From: Costus lasius
Lineage: Eukaryota > Streptophyta > Magnoliopsida > Zingiberales > Costaceae
Length of the DNA stretch: 64,000 bases
Direction: 5' to 3'
Assembly (NCBI GenBank): GCA_027563935.2
Contig: CM050453.2
Span: 66,944,018 to 67,008,017 of the forward strand
This document shows, piece by piece, positions 11,707 through 23,959 of the stretch. The notes under the pieces are model-generated. The model made no database searches and was not told the DNA's origin. It was given only the letters and a program-made list of their open reading frames with translations. Numbering within the stretch: the stretch's first letter is position 1; the number at the start of each line of letters is the position of its first letter. Both the position numbers and the translations under genes were made by a program.

Positions 11707-14700
11707 CTAAAGCTCAGCATCCATATTATCAAAGAGGTAAGCATAAAATTTCCTCATATCAGCTTCAGTCTCCCAAGTCGCCTCCTCAACAGCCTGATTT
11801 CCCCAGATAACCTTTACCAAAGGTATAGTCTTGTTCCTCAGAACTTTATCCTTTCTATCCACAATCCGGAGAGGTCTTTCCTCAAAAGTCAAATCACTCT
11901 GAATCTGAAGAGGTTCCAACTCCAACACATGAGATGGATCAGGATGATATTTCCTCAAAACAGAAACATGGAATACATTATGCACATGATCCATAGCAGG
12001 AGGTAAAGCCAATCGGTAAGCCACTGGACCAACTCTCTCAATAATATCAAAAGGGCCTACAAACCTAGGGCTCAACTTGCCCTTTTTGCCAAACCTCATA
12101 ACACCCTTAGTAGGTGACACCTTCAAGAACACATGATCCCCTACCATAAACTCCAAGGAACGACGACGGTCATCAGCATAACTCTTCTGTCTGTCCCGAG
12201 CAATTTTCAGTTTATCCCGGATCTCTCTGACCTTATCAGTAGTCTCCTGAACTGCATCAGATCTCAAAATCATCCTGTCACCAGTTTCCTCCCAACACAA
12301 GGGAGTCCTACACCTTCTCCCATACAAGGCCTCATAAGGAGCCATCTGAATACTGGAGTGGAAACTATTATTATAAGTGAACTCTATCAAAGATAGATCC
12401 CGGTTCCACTCAGAACTCCAATCAACCACATAGGCTCTCAACAAATCTTCTAGAGTCTGTATAGTACGCTCTGTCTGGCCATCAGACTGAGGATGGTATG
12501 CTGTACTAAAACTCAACTTAGTACCCAAACCCTCCTGTAAACTCCTCCAAAATCTGGACAGAAATCGAGAATCCCTATCAGACACAATATCAACTGGCAC
12601 TCCATGTAGTCTGACTATCTCATCAATGTACAATCTGGCCAGTCTCTCTAAAGAATAAGTCATTTTAATCGGAAGAAAATGGGCTGATTTGGTGAGTCTA
12701 TCAACAATCACCCAAATAGCATCATGACCCAATCTGGTTCTGGGCAAACCACACACAAAATCCATACTGATGCATTCCCACTTCCACTCAGGAATAGGAA
12801 GAGACTGCAACAAACCCCCAGGCTTCTGGTGTTCGGCCTTTATAGTCTGACAGGTCAAACACCTAGAGACAAAATCAAGCACTTCTTTCTTCATACCCGG
12901 CCACCAAAAACTTTTCTTGAGGTCCTGATACATCTTAGTCACGCCAGGATGTAGAGAATATTTGGAGTTATGGCTGTCCTCCAATATTTCTTTCCTCAAG
13001 CTCGGTTCCTCAGGGACACATACCCTTCCACGAAACCGAAGAATACCATCATCAGACAGGCTAAAATCCTGAACTGCGCCATCAACCAGACTATCCCTGA
13101 TCTGAACTAATCTCGGATCCACAGACTGCTGATCTCTGATCTTCTGCAACAAAGCAGACTGTACTCTGAGAAAAGCCACATAACCAGACTGAACTTTAGG
13201 AGAAACACTGATCCTGAGATCGCTGAACTCCTGCAGTAACCGCCACTCACTAACCCGTAAAGCAGCTACTGAAGTAACTGGATGTCTGCTCAGAGCATCC
13301 GCCACTACATTGGCCTTTCCAGCCTGATACTGAATAGAGAAGTCATAATCTTTGATCAACTCCATCCATCTTCTCTGTCTCATATTCAACTCCTTCTGAG
13401 TGAAGATATACTTGAGACTCTGGTGATCAGTGAACAGATCGAACTCCTGACCCAACAAATAGTGACGCCATATCTTCAAAGCAAAGACTACAGCCGCCAA
13501 CTCTAAATCATGAGTAGGGTAGTTCAATTCATACTCCTTTAGTTGTCTCGAAGCATAGGCTACCACAGAACCCTTCTGCATCAAGACACAACCCAACCCT
13601 TTGCCAGAAGCATCTGTATAAACAGTAAACCTTTCCCCATCACTAGGAATAATGAGGATCGGTGTACTAGTCAATCTCCTTTTCAGCTCTTGAAAGCTCT
13701 CTTCACACTTATCATCCCAAATAAACTTAGCCTCCTTTCTGGTCAATTTAGTTAAAGGACCCGCCAGCTTGGAGAACCCCTCAACAAATCTCCGGTAGTA
13801 ACCTGCTAAACCCAGGAAACTCCTGATCTCAGTAGCACTAGTCGGTCTTCCCCAATTAAGGATAGCTTGCACTTTAACTGGATCTACAGACACCCCCTGA
13901 CCAGAAATCACATGCCCAAGGAAACTAATCTTTTCCAGCCAGAATTCACACTTACTAGCCTTGGCATATAATCGGTTCTTCCTCAAGATCTCGAGTACTC
14001 TGCGCAAATCACTGACATGATCTGAGGTAGTCTGAGAGTACACCAATATATCGTCTATAAAGACCACCACACAAGAGTCAAGCAACTCATGGAATACCCT
14101 ATTCATCAAATCCATGAAGACAGCAGGTGCATTCGTCAGTCCAAAAGGCATAACTAAAAATTTGAAATGCCCATACCTGGTCCTGAAAGCAGTCTTAAAT
14201 ATATCCTCATCCTTGACCCTAAGCTGATAATACCCTGATCTCAGATCAATCTTAGAGAACACTGTCGCTCCCTGTAATTGATCAAATAGATCATCAATTC
14301 TGGGAAGAGGATACTTATTCTTGATAGTCACTTGGTTCAATTGCCTGTAGTCTATACACATCCTCAGGGTTCCATCTTTCTTCTTTACAAACAACACTGG
14401 CGCTCCCCAAGGTGAAGCACTAGGCCGAATATACCCTTTCTCTAACAATTCCTCCAGTTGTTTCTTAAGCTCGGCCAACTCTGAAGTAGCCATACGATAA
14501 GGAGCTCTGGAGATAGGTGCCGTACCTGGCGCCAACTCAATGCCAAATTCCACTTCTCTAATCGGTGGCAAACCTGAAAATTCTTCAGAGAACACATCAG
14601 GAAATTCTTTCACCACCGCCATCTGAGTCAAATCAGAAGTAGGATCATCCTGCACCTTAACATGCGCAAGATAACCCTTGCATCCACTAGCCAGTAATTT

Positions 14701-16083
14701 CCTGGCCTGCAGGAAAGATATCACATGTGGTCCTTGGTCTGACACTAGACCTCTCACAAACAGTCGATTCCCATCTAACAAATTCAAAGTGATTACTTTC
14801 TCAAAGCAATCCACAGAGGCATGATGGGAAGACAACCAATCCATTCCTAAGATGATATCATAATCTTGCATGTCTAAGAGGATTAGATCTACCAGAAACT
14901 CATAACCCTCTACATGTACTACACAGTCAGCACAAACAGTATCTGTAGATAACGATTTTCCTAAGGGAGTACTCACAGACACAGCATAATTCATCACCTT
15001 AGGTAACACAGGTAAACATGCAGCAAACTTAACAGATACAAAAGATAAATTTGCACCAGGGTCAAATAATATGCGGGCTAACTGATCAAATACGAATAAA
15101 GTACCTTCCACGACGGATCGGGAAGCTCGTGTATCCTTCTCAGCCACAGCATACACTCTAGTCTGGACTGTAGGCTTATCTGCGCCTCTAGGTTGTACCT
15201 CAGGTTCTTTGCAGTCCTTAGCCATGTGTCCTGGTTTCTTACACCTGAAGCATATACCATTCTTTCTATGACAGTCTTTCACTAAATGTCCCCTGAGCCC
15301 ACAATGACTACAAGTGATACCGTTTCTTGCATCCCTGGCATCCCTGAACTGCTGCGGTGCATCACTGGACTGCTGCGGTGCCTTGTAGGAGTAAGGCTTA
15401 TACCTGCTCTTCTTATAATCTTTATGCCTAGGGTACTTCTTACCCTTGCCGCCACTGCCATACTGAGGAACCGCCGCCTCAGCTGCAGGAACCACTGCCA
15501 CGGCAACATGAGAACTCCTCTCAGATATATACCTCTCAATGGTGCGTGCTCGCCCAACAGTCTCAACATAGGTCTCCAAATGTTGAGCACCAACCTGCTC
15601 TCTAATGTCCCATCTGAGACCTCTGAGAAACTTGGTAGCTCTCCTCTTTTCAGTGTTTATCAGATGAGGAGCATACTTTCCCAATTTCGTGAACTGTAAT
15701 TCATACTGGTCCACTATCATATCACCCTGCTCCAGGTGAATAAATTCCACCTCTCGGTCCTCAACCAAGCTATCTGGGAAATACTTCTCGTTAAATCGAG
15801 ACAAGAAGTAAGGCCAGTCTACAGTCTCATGTCTTTCTTCGGCAAGTCTCACCACACCTTTCCACCACTCATCTGCGTCAGCACGCATCATGTAGGTGGT
15901 CAGACATAACTTGTCTTCGTCCGAGCAACGCATAACTTGGAAAATCTTTTCCAAGCACAGCTGCCAATTTTCGGCATTACTGGATTCTGAGCCCCCATAA
16001 AAAGAGCTCGGACCCAGTTTCTGGAATTCACTCACAAGTGAAGCATAGCGCCTGTGAGCGCCCTCCTGAGAGTCATCCCCCAC
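11707..16083 (-). CDS. Gypsy G1 Gag-Pol polyprotein (Gag-PR-RT-RH-INT-chromodomain)
   Basis: 1458 codons open from ATG 16083 to TAG 11707-11709, which lies about 30 bp from the 3' LTR. Order, counted from this ATG: retrotransposon Gag about residues 15-200; two zinc knuckles CX2CX4HX4C near 258-271 and 278-291; aspartic protease LFDPGA near 339-344; RT with FIDD at 675-678 (14050-14061); RNase H with YTDAS about 815; integrase HHCC about 1045 onward and D/D/E core; C-terminal chromodomain-like segment ending in [11 protein letters not shown], which in this lineage is thought to guide integration to chromatin. The natural Gag start is 72 codons upstream (16297-16299), separated by one amber codon, so this ATG is simply the first one after that stop. 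Catalytic residues seen are intact. Confidence 0.93.
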   Translation of the reverse strand: MGDDSQEGAHRRYASLVSEFQKLGPSSFYGGSESSNAENWQLCLEKIFQVMRCSDEDKLCLTTYMMRADADEWWKGVVRLAEERHETVDWPYFLSRFNEKYFPDSLVEDREVEFIHLEQGDMIVDQYELQFTKLGKYAPHLINTEKRRATKFLRGLRWDIREQVGAQHLETYVETVGRARTIERYISERSSHVAVAVVPAAEAAVPQYGSGGKGKKYPRHKDYKKSRYKPYSYKAPQQSSDAPQQFRDARDARNGITCSHCGLRGHLVKDCHRKNGICFRCKKPGHMAKDCKEPEVQPRGADKPTVQTRVYAVAEKDTRASRSVVEGTLFVFDQLARILFDPGANLSFVSVKFAACLPVLPKVMNYAVSVSTPLGKSLSTDTVCADCVVHVEGYEFLVDLILLDMQDYDIILGMDWLSSHHASVDCFEKVITLNLLDGNRLFVRGLVSDQGPHVISFLQARKLLASGCKGYLAHVKVQDDPTSDLTQMAVVKEFPDVFSEEFSGLPPIREVEFGIELAPGTAPISRAPYRMATSELAELKKQLEELLEKGYIRPSASPWGAPVLFVKKKDGTLRMCIDYRQLNQVTIKNKYPLPRIDDLFDQLQGATVFSKIDLRSGYYQLRVKDEDIFKTAFRTRYGHFKFLVMPFGLTNAPAVFMDLMNRVFHELLDSCVVVFIDDILVYSQTTSDHVSDLRRVLEILRKNRLYAKASKCEFWLEKISFLGHVISGQGVSVDPVKVQAILNWGRPTSATEIRSFLGLAGYYRRFVEGFSKLAGPLTKLTRKEAKFIWDDKCEESFQELKRRLTSTPILIIPSDGERFTVYTDASGKGLGCVLMQKGSVVAYASRQLKEYELNYPTHDLELAAVVFALKIWRHYLLGQEFDLFTDHQSLKYIFTQKELNMRQRRWMELIKDYDFSIQYQAGKANVVADALSRHPVTSVAALRVSEWRLLQEFSDLRISVSPKVQSGYVAFLRVQSALLQKIRDQQSVDPRLVQIRDSLVDGAVQDFSLSDDGILRFRGRVCVPEEPSLRKEILEDSHNSKYSLHPGVTKMYQDLKKSFWWPGMKKEVLDFVSRCLTCQTIKAEHQKPGGLLQSLPIPEWKWECISMDFVCGLPRTRLGHDAIWVIVDRLTKSAHFLPIKMTYSLERLARLYIDEIVRLHGVPVDIVSDRDSRFLSRFWRSLQEGLGTKLSFSTAYHPQSDGQTERTIQTLEDLLRAYVVDWSSEWNRDLSLIEFTYNNSFHSSIQMAPYEALYGRRCRTPLCWEETGDRMILRSDAVQETTDKVREIRDKLKIARDRQKSYADDRRRSLEFMVGDHVFLKVSPTKGVMRFGKKGKLSPRFVGPFDIIERVGPVAYRLALPPAMDHVHNVFHVSVLRKYHPDPSHVLELEPLQIQSDLTFEERPLRIVDRKDKVLRNKTIPLVKVIWGNQAVEEATWETEADMRKFYAYLFDNMDAEL

Positions 16084-16299
16084 TGCCCGAGTAGTAGTCT
16101 GGGGTCTCTCTCGAGTCAGCTACTGCAAAAGCTGCTGTTGTGCTTCTTGGTGCTGAGTCTGCTGCTGCTGCAGCATCTGAGCTTGCCTTTCTATCATAGC
16201 ACCTTGTTGCTGAACCATGCCAGTCAGAGCCTCAATAGTTCTCGTGAGGTTCGGGGTCTGCTCGCCCTCATCACTAGCATTTCCTCTAGTTCGCACCAT
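16084..16299 (-). pseudogene. N-terminal Gag segment of G1, cut by an amber codon
   Basis: In frame with the main polyprotein and homologous to G2's Gag start (ATG 38251-38253), beginning MVR-RGNAS. It is rich in glutamine (MLQQQQTQ and similar), likely a helical coiled region. TAG at 16120-16122 replaces a Gln codon that is CAA in G2. If this stop is real, Gag is either a 59-residue fragment or starts again at 16083. Confidence 0.85.
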
Positions 16300-16428
16300 C
16301 TTAAATGCCTACACACGCATATCATAGTCACACACATATCATAGTCAGGAAAACAATCATAAACCTATTAGGTGTCTAGCAATACACAAACATGTTTTCC
16401 CCCAAACTAAGTTTTAGCTAGCCAACTT

Positions 16429-16440
16429 CCTCTGATACCA
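16429..16440 (-). other. Primer-binding site of G1
   Basis: Minus strand TGGTATCAGAGG, initiator-Met tRNA type, 3 nt from the 5' LTR end at 16444. Confidence 0.88.
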
Positions 16441-16443
16441 TTC

Positions 16444-19400
16444 TGTAACATCCCACATTCTTAACCCCAAACAAATGGCACATTTCATAAAAGAAACAGG
16501 ATGTTTCGTATAAGATCGATCATATGCTAGGTAAAACCGAGTTCAAGAAAAAAACACGATCTGAAAATTTCCAAAAAAAAAACCCATACATAAATATCCA
16601 CAAAACCCAATTATCATAAATCACATAAGGGTACCTGCCACCACGCAATCCTTGCACTAGACATATGCAAGGCAACAGTTATATCAAATCCGATTCAAAT
16701 TCATAAAATCCATAAAGGTACCTGCCACCAGGCAATACTTGCACTAGACATATGCAAGTTACAGGGTATATCAAAACCGATTTCACAGAATATACAACAA
16801 GCCGAAATTCAAAACAAAATCACAAAATCGATTTTATAAACTCATACCAAACACCGAAACCAGGCTGAAGCCCGCGGTGACACAAAAATCAAACTCATTT
16901 AATTGCCACAATTAGGCAACACAAATTCACATAGTTCACATGGTTCACATCACATGGTTCACATAGTTCATAAAATTCATATTCGGCCACAGCCGGCCTC
17001 AAATTAATTAAGCATAAACATAGGGCCACAACCGGCATTATAAGCATAAATCACAACATCAATATCATGCTAACTGCGCCCCTGCTCTATACCTGAAAAT
17101 AATGAGGGGTGAGCTACACAGCCCAGTGAGTGGATAGTCTAAATCGACCATCCATAACATACACTCAAAAATATAGGCAGATTATTTTAAAAATCTTTAG
17201 CAAGAACATTATGTCAACATATAACAAAATCAAGAAATAGAAATCATATAGACAGTCAGATGTACACACTAGCATATAACAAACTCAGGGTACTAGAGTT
17301 ATACTCTAAACCAACTAAACACATATATTCTAAACCAACTAAACACATATAACTTAGGTTCACAAACTCAGGTTCTAGAGTTATACTCTAAACCACTAAA
17401 CACACCAACACATAATCAACCTAGTTGTCCAGCATATTCAGTAGTGACCAATATGGTCTAACCCGGCTTGGCCAAAGCACTGGGAGCCGCATGCAACACA
17501 TAAACATGGATAGTGAGTAGAATCAAGAGGTGGCCCCCGCCAGGTCACGACGTGGCACTTTGGTCCCTCACCCCATAACACATCAGAGTGACGACATCAA
17601 GAGGTGGCCCCTGTCTGATCAAGACATGGCACTTTGCGTCTTATATCACCCCATCACATAAAGAGTAATGACATCAAGAGGTGGCCCCTGTCTGATCAAG
17701 ACATGGCACTTTGGGTCTTATATTACCCCATCACAAAAAGAGTAGTGACATCAAGAGGTGGCCCCTGTCTGACCAAGACATGGCACTTTGGGTCAAAACC
17801 CGTTCTCCCAAAAGGTTCCTACTGGACAACAGACACATCTTAATTCATATTTCACATAGGTGAACATATTTCACAAAGGTGGACTCCTAAGTGTCAACTA
17901 GACTCTAGGATAGTCATCACAAAAATCATATCGGGCAGGCTGAACATCAACCCCCATCACAATAATCATAATAGGCAGGCTGAACATCAACCTCCTCACA
18001 TATCACAATACAGGGCTGAAATTCAAACCCTTAACATAACACATAAGGACTATCCCCTTGAGTTCATAGTTACACCTAGCCTTAGTCCTAACCATCACAT
18101 AATCACATAATTTTCCAAATTCACATAACCCATAATTTTCCAAATTCACAAAACCCATCACATAACACTTATTGTTCAAAATCACATAGTCACACATATT
18201 GTTCAAAATCATATAACATAACACATAATATTTTCACCGAATATTGTGTAGTCCTTAAATTTCAGGCTGGTCAGTTCAGTGTAATTTTGCTAAATTATCA
18301 CCCAATGTTTTCAAACATAATTACATGATCTTAATTAAATAAACATGAGTTTTACAACATAACATTATTGGCAATTTATCAAGCATCCATAAAATTCGAC
18401 ATATAACATTTATCATGCGCCCCAAAATCAATATAAAATTAAAGCATAATTGCTTTACAAATCACACATGTAACCCACGGTTTCAAACATAATATCAATT
18501 TAAAAATACACCTTAGTTAACAAGAATTTCATACTTAAGATCAATGATTTAATGCTTCCTAAACTCCACACAATAATTACCCTAAATTCGGTTTTCATGG
18601 AGATATGCCTTAAATTCGGTTTTCATGGAAAATACCCTAAACTAACTTTTCATGGAGAAATATCAAGATTTAATTCACATGGAAACATGTTAACCACAAT
18701 ATCAAATTTCGGTTTAACTACAATTAACAAGGTTTCGGCTACAAAAATCATTGGTTTAATATTGCCAAAATTCTCTATAAAATATCTAATTAACAAGAAA
18801 TTCATGCTCAATGTTCGATGATTTAATGCTACCAAAATACCTTAAATTTCATACAAATTTTCGGTTAAACAATCATCAAATTAATTCGGTTTTTACAATA
18901 GTTTTCGAGATTGTTTCGTTTCTCATAGTCAACACCAACATTCGGTTTTCATAGCAATTTTTTTTTTTTTTTTTCCAAGAATTCGATTTTAAACATGGTA
19001 ATTTTCCCAAGAATCCAATTGCATCATATAATACAATCACAACCAATCTAATAGATCAAACAAGACCTTCCACTCACCTTGAACCGAGAATACTATGGTG
19101 AAAAATCCTCCACAAAATCGCCTAAAGCCTTTAAGTCGCCTAAGGAATCTCCAAGAATTCACCAAGGAAGTTCCACCTCAAAGAATTTCGTCAAAAGGAA
19201 GAAGAAAATCGCCTCCAAGCTTCCAAGAATCGCCTTCTTCTTTCAAGCCGTCGCCTAGGGTTCTTCCAAGCTAGAATTTCGCCAAAAACTCTTACCCTAA
19301 GCGCAAATCCCACTTAAACTTTGGATTTTAAAATTTTAAACCCATTAACCCATTAATTCAAATAGGGTTTAATTTATTTAGCTAATAAATTTGAATTTCA

Positions 19401-19765
19401 AATCCAATTAGCGCCAACCCAATATCTCATAATTAACCAATTAATTTAATTAACTTAACCAATAACCATTCACTTAAACAAAATCCATTAAGGATTTTAA
19501 TTAACATCCAATAAGGATTTAATTAACCAATAAGCCCAATTAATTAACCAATAAGTTCTAATTAATTACTTACAATAATTTAACAAGCAATAAACCAGTT
19601 AATTAACAACAAAATCTCTAGTTAATTAACTATAATTATTAACTAAAAATCTCTAATTAATTTATCATAAATTAACTATCAATACTCAGGAATAATAACT
19701 CAGTCCATAATTTTATTTAAATCAAAAATAATGCTTACCAGGACTTAAGATCCTTGGATCTTACA
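16444..19765 (-). repeat. 5' LTR of gypsy G1
   Basis: 3322 bp. Matches the 3' LTR throughout except for 17 versus 14 T near 18958-18974. Its right terminus ...TCTTACA is followed by the ACTAG duplication. Confidence 0.95.
17522..17794. repeat. Tandem repeat, 77-bp unit, in G1 5' LTR
   Basis: The same four-unit array as 9437-9709, shifted by 8085 bp. Confidence 0.9.
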
Positions 19766-19770
19766 ACTAG
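19766..19770. repeat. Target-site duplication of G1, right copy (ACTAG)
   Basis: Identical to 8354-8358. Confidence 0.95.
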
Positions 19771-20707
19771 CATGATGGCGCATCATGCATGGAGGAGCCA
19801 ACAAGGTTTTGGCCGAACTCTTGGGTTTGTATGCTATGCCTTGGTGTAGAGGACCTTGAAGCCGCACTTGAAGATAAAGCTTAGTGGCGGCTAGGTTAGG
19901 TCTTGTCGGGGCTTGTCACCTATGTCAAGCATTAAACATCCTATGTCATGTGTTGGTTCAATGTGTTGATTAGGCTATGACCACATCGCTTGTTTACTGC
20001 TTTCGATATATGCTAAAGCATGTGTGGATGTGTTTTATCATTTTGTTATCACTATAGGATTGCATGCCTGTAATGTTAGACAAAAGATAAAACTAAGAGG
20101 ATGAGACCTCAAAAACCCTCAAAACATATCAAGTCTGTAGCCTTCTGACGCGTAGCCCTCGTCAAGCTATCGATCAGTGGTGTTATGCACTGTTTCCCAC
20201 CCTCATGAGATACACCCACTTATCTTTAGAAGGTGTGTGGTGGCAATGGTTTCCCCAGTCCAGTTAAAAATCTAGGCGTGCCTTCACAAGGAAACTCGTT
20301 GGCCCTAGGCATAACGGTTAGGTTAGACTTGACTAGTTTTTCATATGTGGTGGCCACATGATGGAACTCTAGAGGCAGCCTCGAGAGGTTAGGGTTTTTT
20401 GTTGTTCTAGCCCTAGCTGGGCAAAAAATGCTTGAACTATCTTGAGAAGGGGAATTGCCTGGGTGCAATCAGCCGGCGTGCCTACCTTACAAAGCATGAG
20501 TCACTTTGTGCATCTCATCCCACCCTCATGGGACGCAAAGCCTCATGTGGAATATGGATCCCATCTCACTAGGAAATCTCGGATTTCTCGATTGACTTTG
20601 TGGGTTATCAATTCGATTAAAATAGTGGGAGCCATGATCATTTAATCCAAGTCCAGATTAAATGATTTGAATTAGTACTAATCTGCCATCTTGGTTATTG
20701 TAGATCA
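19771..20707 (+). other. 5' leader of B1, second segment
   Basis: Continues the B1 leader after G1. Aligns with the B3 leader 24600-25500 ('ggctaggttaggtct', 'tgctaaagcatg', 'tcccaccctcatg' blocks). Non-coding. Confidence 0.75.
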
Positions 20708-21964
20708 ATGGCTACGAACAATAGCGGATTGACACTGCGATCCCTTCTTGACAAGGATAAGTTAGTTGGATCCAACTTTATGGACTGGTATCAGAACTCG
20801 AGGATAGTCCTCAAGCTTGAGAAGAAGCTTTATGTCCTTGAGCAAGCTCTTCCCACGCCTCCTCCACTTACAGCCCGAGTGGCTGAAAGGGATGCTTTTA
20901 GAAAGCATCAGGATGACTCTTTCGAAGTGGCATATCTCATGCTAGCCACCATGGCGCCTGAACTTCAGGTGCAGTATGAGGAGCAGAACGCTTTTCAGAT
21001 GATAACTCATTTGAAACAGATGTTCGAGGCTCAGGATAGGACTGAGAGATACGACATTGCCAAAGCAGTCTTTCGGTGTAAGTTATATGAAGGTGCTCCA
21101 GTGGGACCCCATGTACTCAAGATCATTGGGTATGTGGATCATCTCAAGTGACTGGGACACACGATTGATAACGAGTTGGTCACGGATCTTATTCTACAAT
21201 CTGTGCCCTCTAGATTCAGCCCGTTTATTATTAATTCTAATATGAACCGGATTGAGTGCTCAAGGGAGGAACTATTGAATATGCTCTAGATGACCGAGCG
21301 AGAAATGGTCAAGACCAAACCCAAATCCGTTCTTTTGGTCCCTGCAACCAAGAAAATGAAGAAGAAGGGTAAAGCACATGCCAAGTGCAGTGCTAAAGGT
21401 CCGATCAAAGTACTGAAAAAGAAGGTGAGGATGTCAAAGGAACAGCGGTGCTTCCACTATTGCAGTAGGACTTTTGACACTCTCCTTGCCTTATGGACTT
21501 CAGTTAGAGTTAGATCATTGCTACTATGTACCTTCCCTTACCAAAAATATTGTATCTATTCTTTGCTTGGCAAGGAAAGGATTTAAATTTGAAATAAAAG
21601 AGGACTCTTGTTCTTTTTCATTTGCAAATGTGTTTTATGGGAAGGGTACCTTATGCAATGGATTATGGATAACTCTATATGTAACATAAATCATAGAAAG
21701 ATCAAACTGAGTAGTTCAGTTGGTGCGTACCTTTGGCAATGTCGTTTAGCTCATATAAACAAGAATCATATTCAACAACTCCATGCAAATGGATTGTTAG
21801 ATTCAACCTCCTTGGAGGAGTTTGATACTTGTGAGCCTTGTTTATTAGGGAAGATGACAAAAGCGCCTTTCACCAAGATTGGTGAGAGGGCAGGAGATTT
21901 GTTGGATCTCATAAATTGTGATGTGTGTGGGCCATTCAGTAAACAAGCCAGAGGAGGGTACAAC
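20708..21964 (+). pseudogene. Copia B1 gag-PR-INT remnant
   Basis: ATG 20708 opens Gag (MATNNSGLTLRSLLDK...), a copia nucleocapsid precursor similar to B3 and, more distantly, to A3 Gag. The frame is broken by TGA 21149-21151 and TAG 21287-21289. Near 21460 the zinc knuckle (CFHYC...) stops after its first cysteines, and a deletion joins it in another frame to the protease/linker part (LPYGLQLELD...). Then come the integrase zinc region (HINKNHIQQLH) and the start of the core (DVCGPFSKQARGGYNY). At 21964 it meets the B3 LTR. RT and RNase H are missing. Clearly inactive. Confidence 0.87.
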
Positions 21965-23946
21965 TATTGGTGTATATGCCCTAAGGACCTAATTCTAGTC
22001 CGCTACTTGTACTACTTGACATTGATATTTATATCATACTGGCATTGTCGTTATCATTATTTGTTTACATTTGCGAACATGTACTTATATGATAATGTCC
22101 CTGGAGACAGATTGGATCTGTGCTCAAACTATTGTCCCTAGTCAATGTACCTTAGTGGATATGGGACAGCTATGGTACTTGTAAGACTAGTATATGGGCT
22201 GGTTAGGCATGAGGTGCTAACGCAGGCATATGGGTATATCAGTGGTAGATATACTGGACCGACCCGCTGTGATGCAATGACTTGGTGTCACGAGTTATCC
22301 TGACAAGTGATAGGAGATGCATTGATCTCTTGACTTGAGGTCATTGGCCATTCTATATGGTTAGGGATATGCTTTGATACAACCTAACGCCTTACCGTAG
22401 TTGGGAGGTAATAACGGTTGTCATTGGGCATGTCACAACCCATATGAGAAGGTCAATACACAGACATAGGATTTGCCCCTTCTTAAGGGAAGCATGATAT
22501 CCATGGAGCTCCTCTATGGTTCTATGACTGAAAGTGTATGGCCATACCCAGGTTAGACATGATTTAGTCATAGCCATGAGATTGGATAGAAACAAGTGGT
22601 GACACACTTGGCCAATCGGATATCAGTTTGGCAAAGAGACTGTAATGCATCTGTACCTGGTTGCGATGATGGGGATGTCGATATCGATATCCATTCCGAT
22701 TACTTGGGTAGTAGCGATGCACTGCTAGGTGCCACTCACTACTTGTGGTGACCTTAGGTCAGCACTGCCAACATCAGAGGAACCTACAGGGTCGCACACC
22801 TTGATACTCGAGTTCTCGTATTGATCGGGAAGCCTCATGATCGAGTTAATGAATAACTCGGATCTGTTTTGGAGATTTCATCAACGCCAATGGGCCTGAT
22901 GAGATGGAAGAGAATTATTGGAGCCAACTTCCATTTACGGTATTTTAACCATGGTTAGCCCAATTTGACCATGGGTTAAATTGGATTAGATCCAAGGGCT
23001 TGGTTAACATGATAAATGGACCTTGGGCTGAGCCCATTGAAAAGGTTGGGCTTAATGGGCTTAAGGAGAAGAAAAGGGATGGCGCATGCTTACCCCTAGT
23101 TAGACTAGGGTTAGCGCCTATGCCTCATGTAAGTTTAATTAATAATGATAAAATAGGGGCTAATTAATTAATTAACTAGAGTCCTATTTTTGTGGGATTA
23201 AATGGGCTGATTTATTTGAATTAATTAGAGTCCTAATTGGATTAGGATTTAATTAATTAAATAAATAATTAGAGTCCTAATTGGATTAGGACTTGTCTTG
23301 ATCAAACCGTCCACTTGAATCCTAATTAGATTAGGACTTGATCAAGCACCCACATGAGTCCTAATTAGATTAGGACTTGATTCCCTCTTTTCTCTCCTAG
23401 CCGCCCATTCAAATTGAATTTTAGCCACATCTTAAACCGCCTATGATCCCTATAAATAAGACCTTGGCCGCCCCTCTTGATACACAATCTTCTTGGAGGC
23501 ATGATCAAAAGTGAGGGCGTGAGCAAGGGCAAGAGGCGAATGCAAAGGCTTTGGCGTGAGCTCCTCTCATCTTCCATCAAGTGACCGCAAGGGCTTCCTC
23601 CTCCTTTTCTCTTCTTGGCGCATACCTTCTTGGTGTTGGCGCAAGTTGCTTGGAGGACTCTCCTAAGGTAGATCTTCTTCCCGAGGCTAGCACCGGGCGT
23701 GGAAGAAGAGGACTCGAGGTGATCCGTGTGTGTGAGACTGCAGAGGGCGCACGCTTGGGCGCCTCTACGTCATCGGCCTCATCTCACTTTAAAGGTATTT
23801 TCTATCTCATCGTGTCGACTCCTTCGCATGCGATCTTCACTGGGTTTTTGGGACTAGCCTGTTTCGGGGATATTCTTCCGCTGTGCTATGTATTTGTGTT
23901 GATAAAACTCTGAAAAATTGTAAAATATCCCCGGGGTTTCCCAACA
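21965..23946 (+). repeat. 5' LTR of copia B3
   Basis: 1982 bp. The start TATTGGTGTATATGCCC aligns with TGTTGGTGTATATGCCC of B2, so one G-to-A change hit the terminus. It ends CCCCGGGGTTTCCCAACA just before the PBS. Includes the palindrome GTATGGCCATAC at 22536-22547. Confidence 0.88.
23228..23379. repeat. Palindromic AGTCCTAAT...ATTAGGACT array in B3 LTR
   Basis: Four copies begin near 23228, 23272, 23317 and 23356, 39-45 bp apart. Each has 9-bp inverted arms (AGTCCTAAT / ATTAGGACT) around three bases, some with one mismatch. Confidence 0.8.
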
Positions 23947-23947
23947 G

Positions 23948-23959
23948 TGGTATCAGAGC
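23948..23959 (+). other. Primer-binding site of B3
   Basis: TGGTATCAGAGC, one base after the LTR end; initiator-Met tRNA type. Confidence 0.9.

Larger units (their letters stand above)
8359..19765 (-). mobile_element. Complete gypsy LTR retrotransposon G1 (chromovirus, Tekay/Del-like)
   Basis: 11.4 kb, bounded by ACTAG duplications, with 3319-bp and 3322-bp LTRs, PPT, PBS and a long Gag-Pol frame. LTR coordinates keep a constant 8085-bp offset up to a poly-T run (14 versus 17 T) and 8088 after it. Short ORFs along the LTRs translate identically. By the usual logic that LTRs are identical at insertion, it is very young. It lies in the leader of copia B1. Confidence 0.96.
6974..21964 (+). mobile_element. 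Copia retrotransposon B1, broken by A1 and G1
   Basis: Plus-strand family B copy: end of 5' LTR (6974-7877), leader (7878-8358 and 19766-20707, split by G1), then a decayed gag-PR-INT frame to 21964 where the LTR of B3 begins. The first part of its 5' LTR is left of A1 and outside the window. It hosts A1, G1 and B3, so it is among the oldest insertions here. Confidence 0.8.

Noticed and set aside
15286..15699. 137-codon plus-strand ORF (and the similar one at 37228-37653)
   Set aside because: Antisense of the gypsy Gag zinc-knuckle region; its conservation follows from the coding strand.
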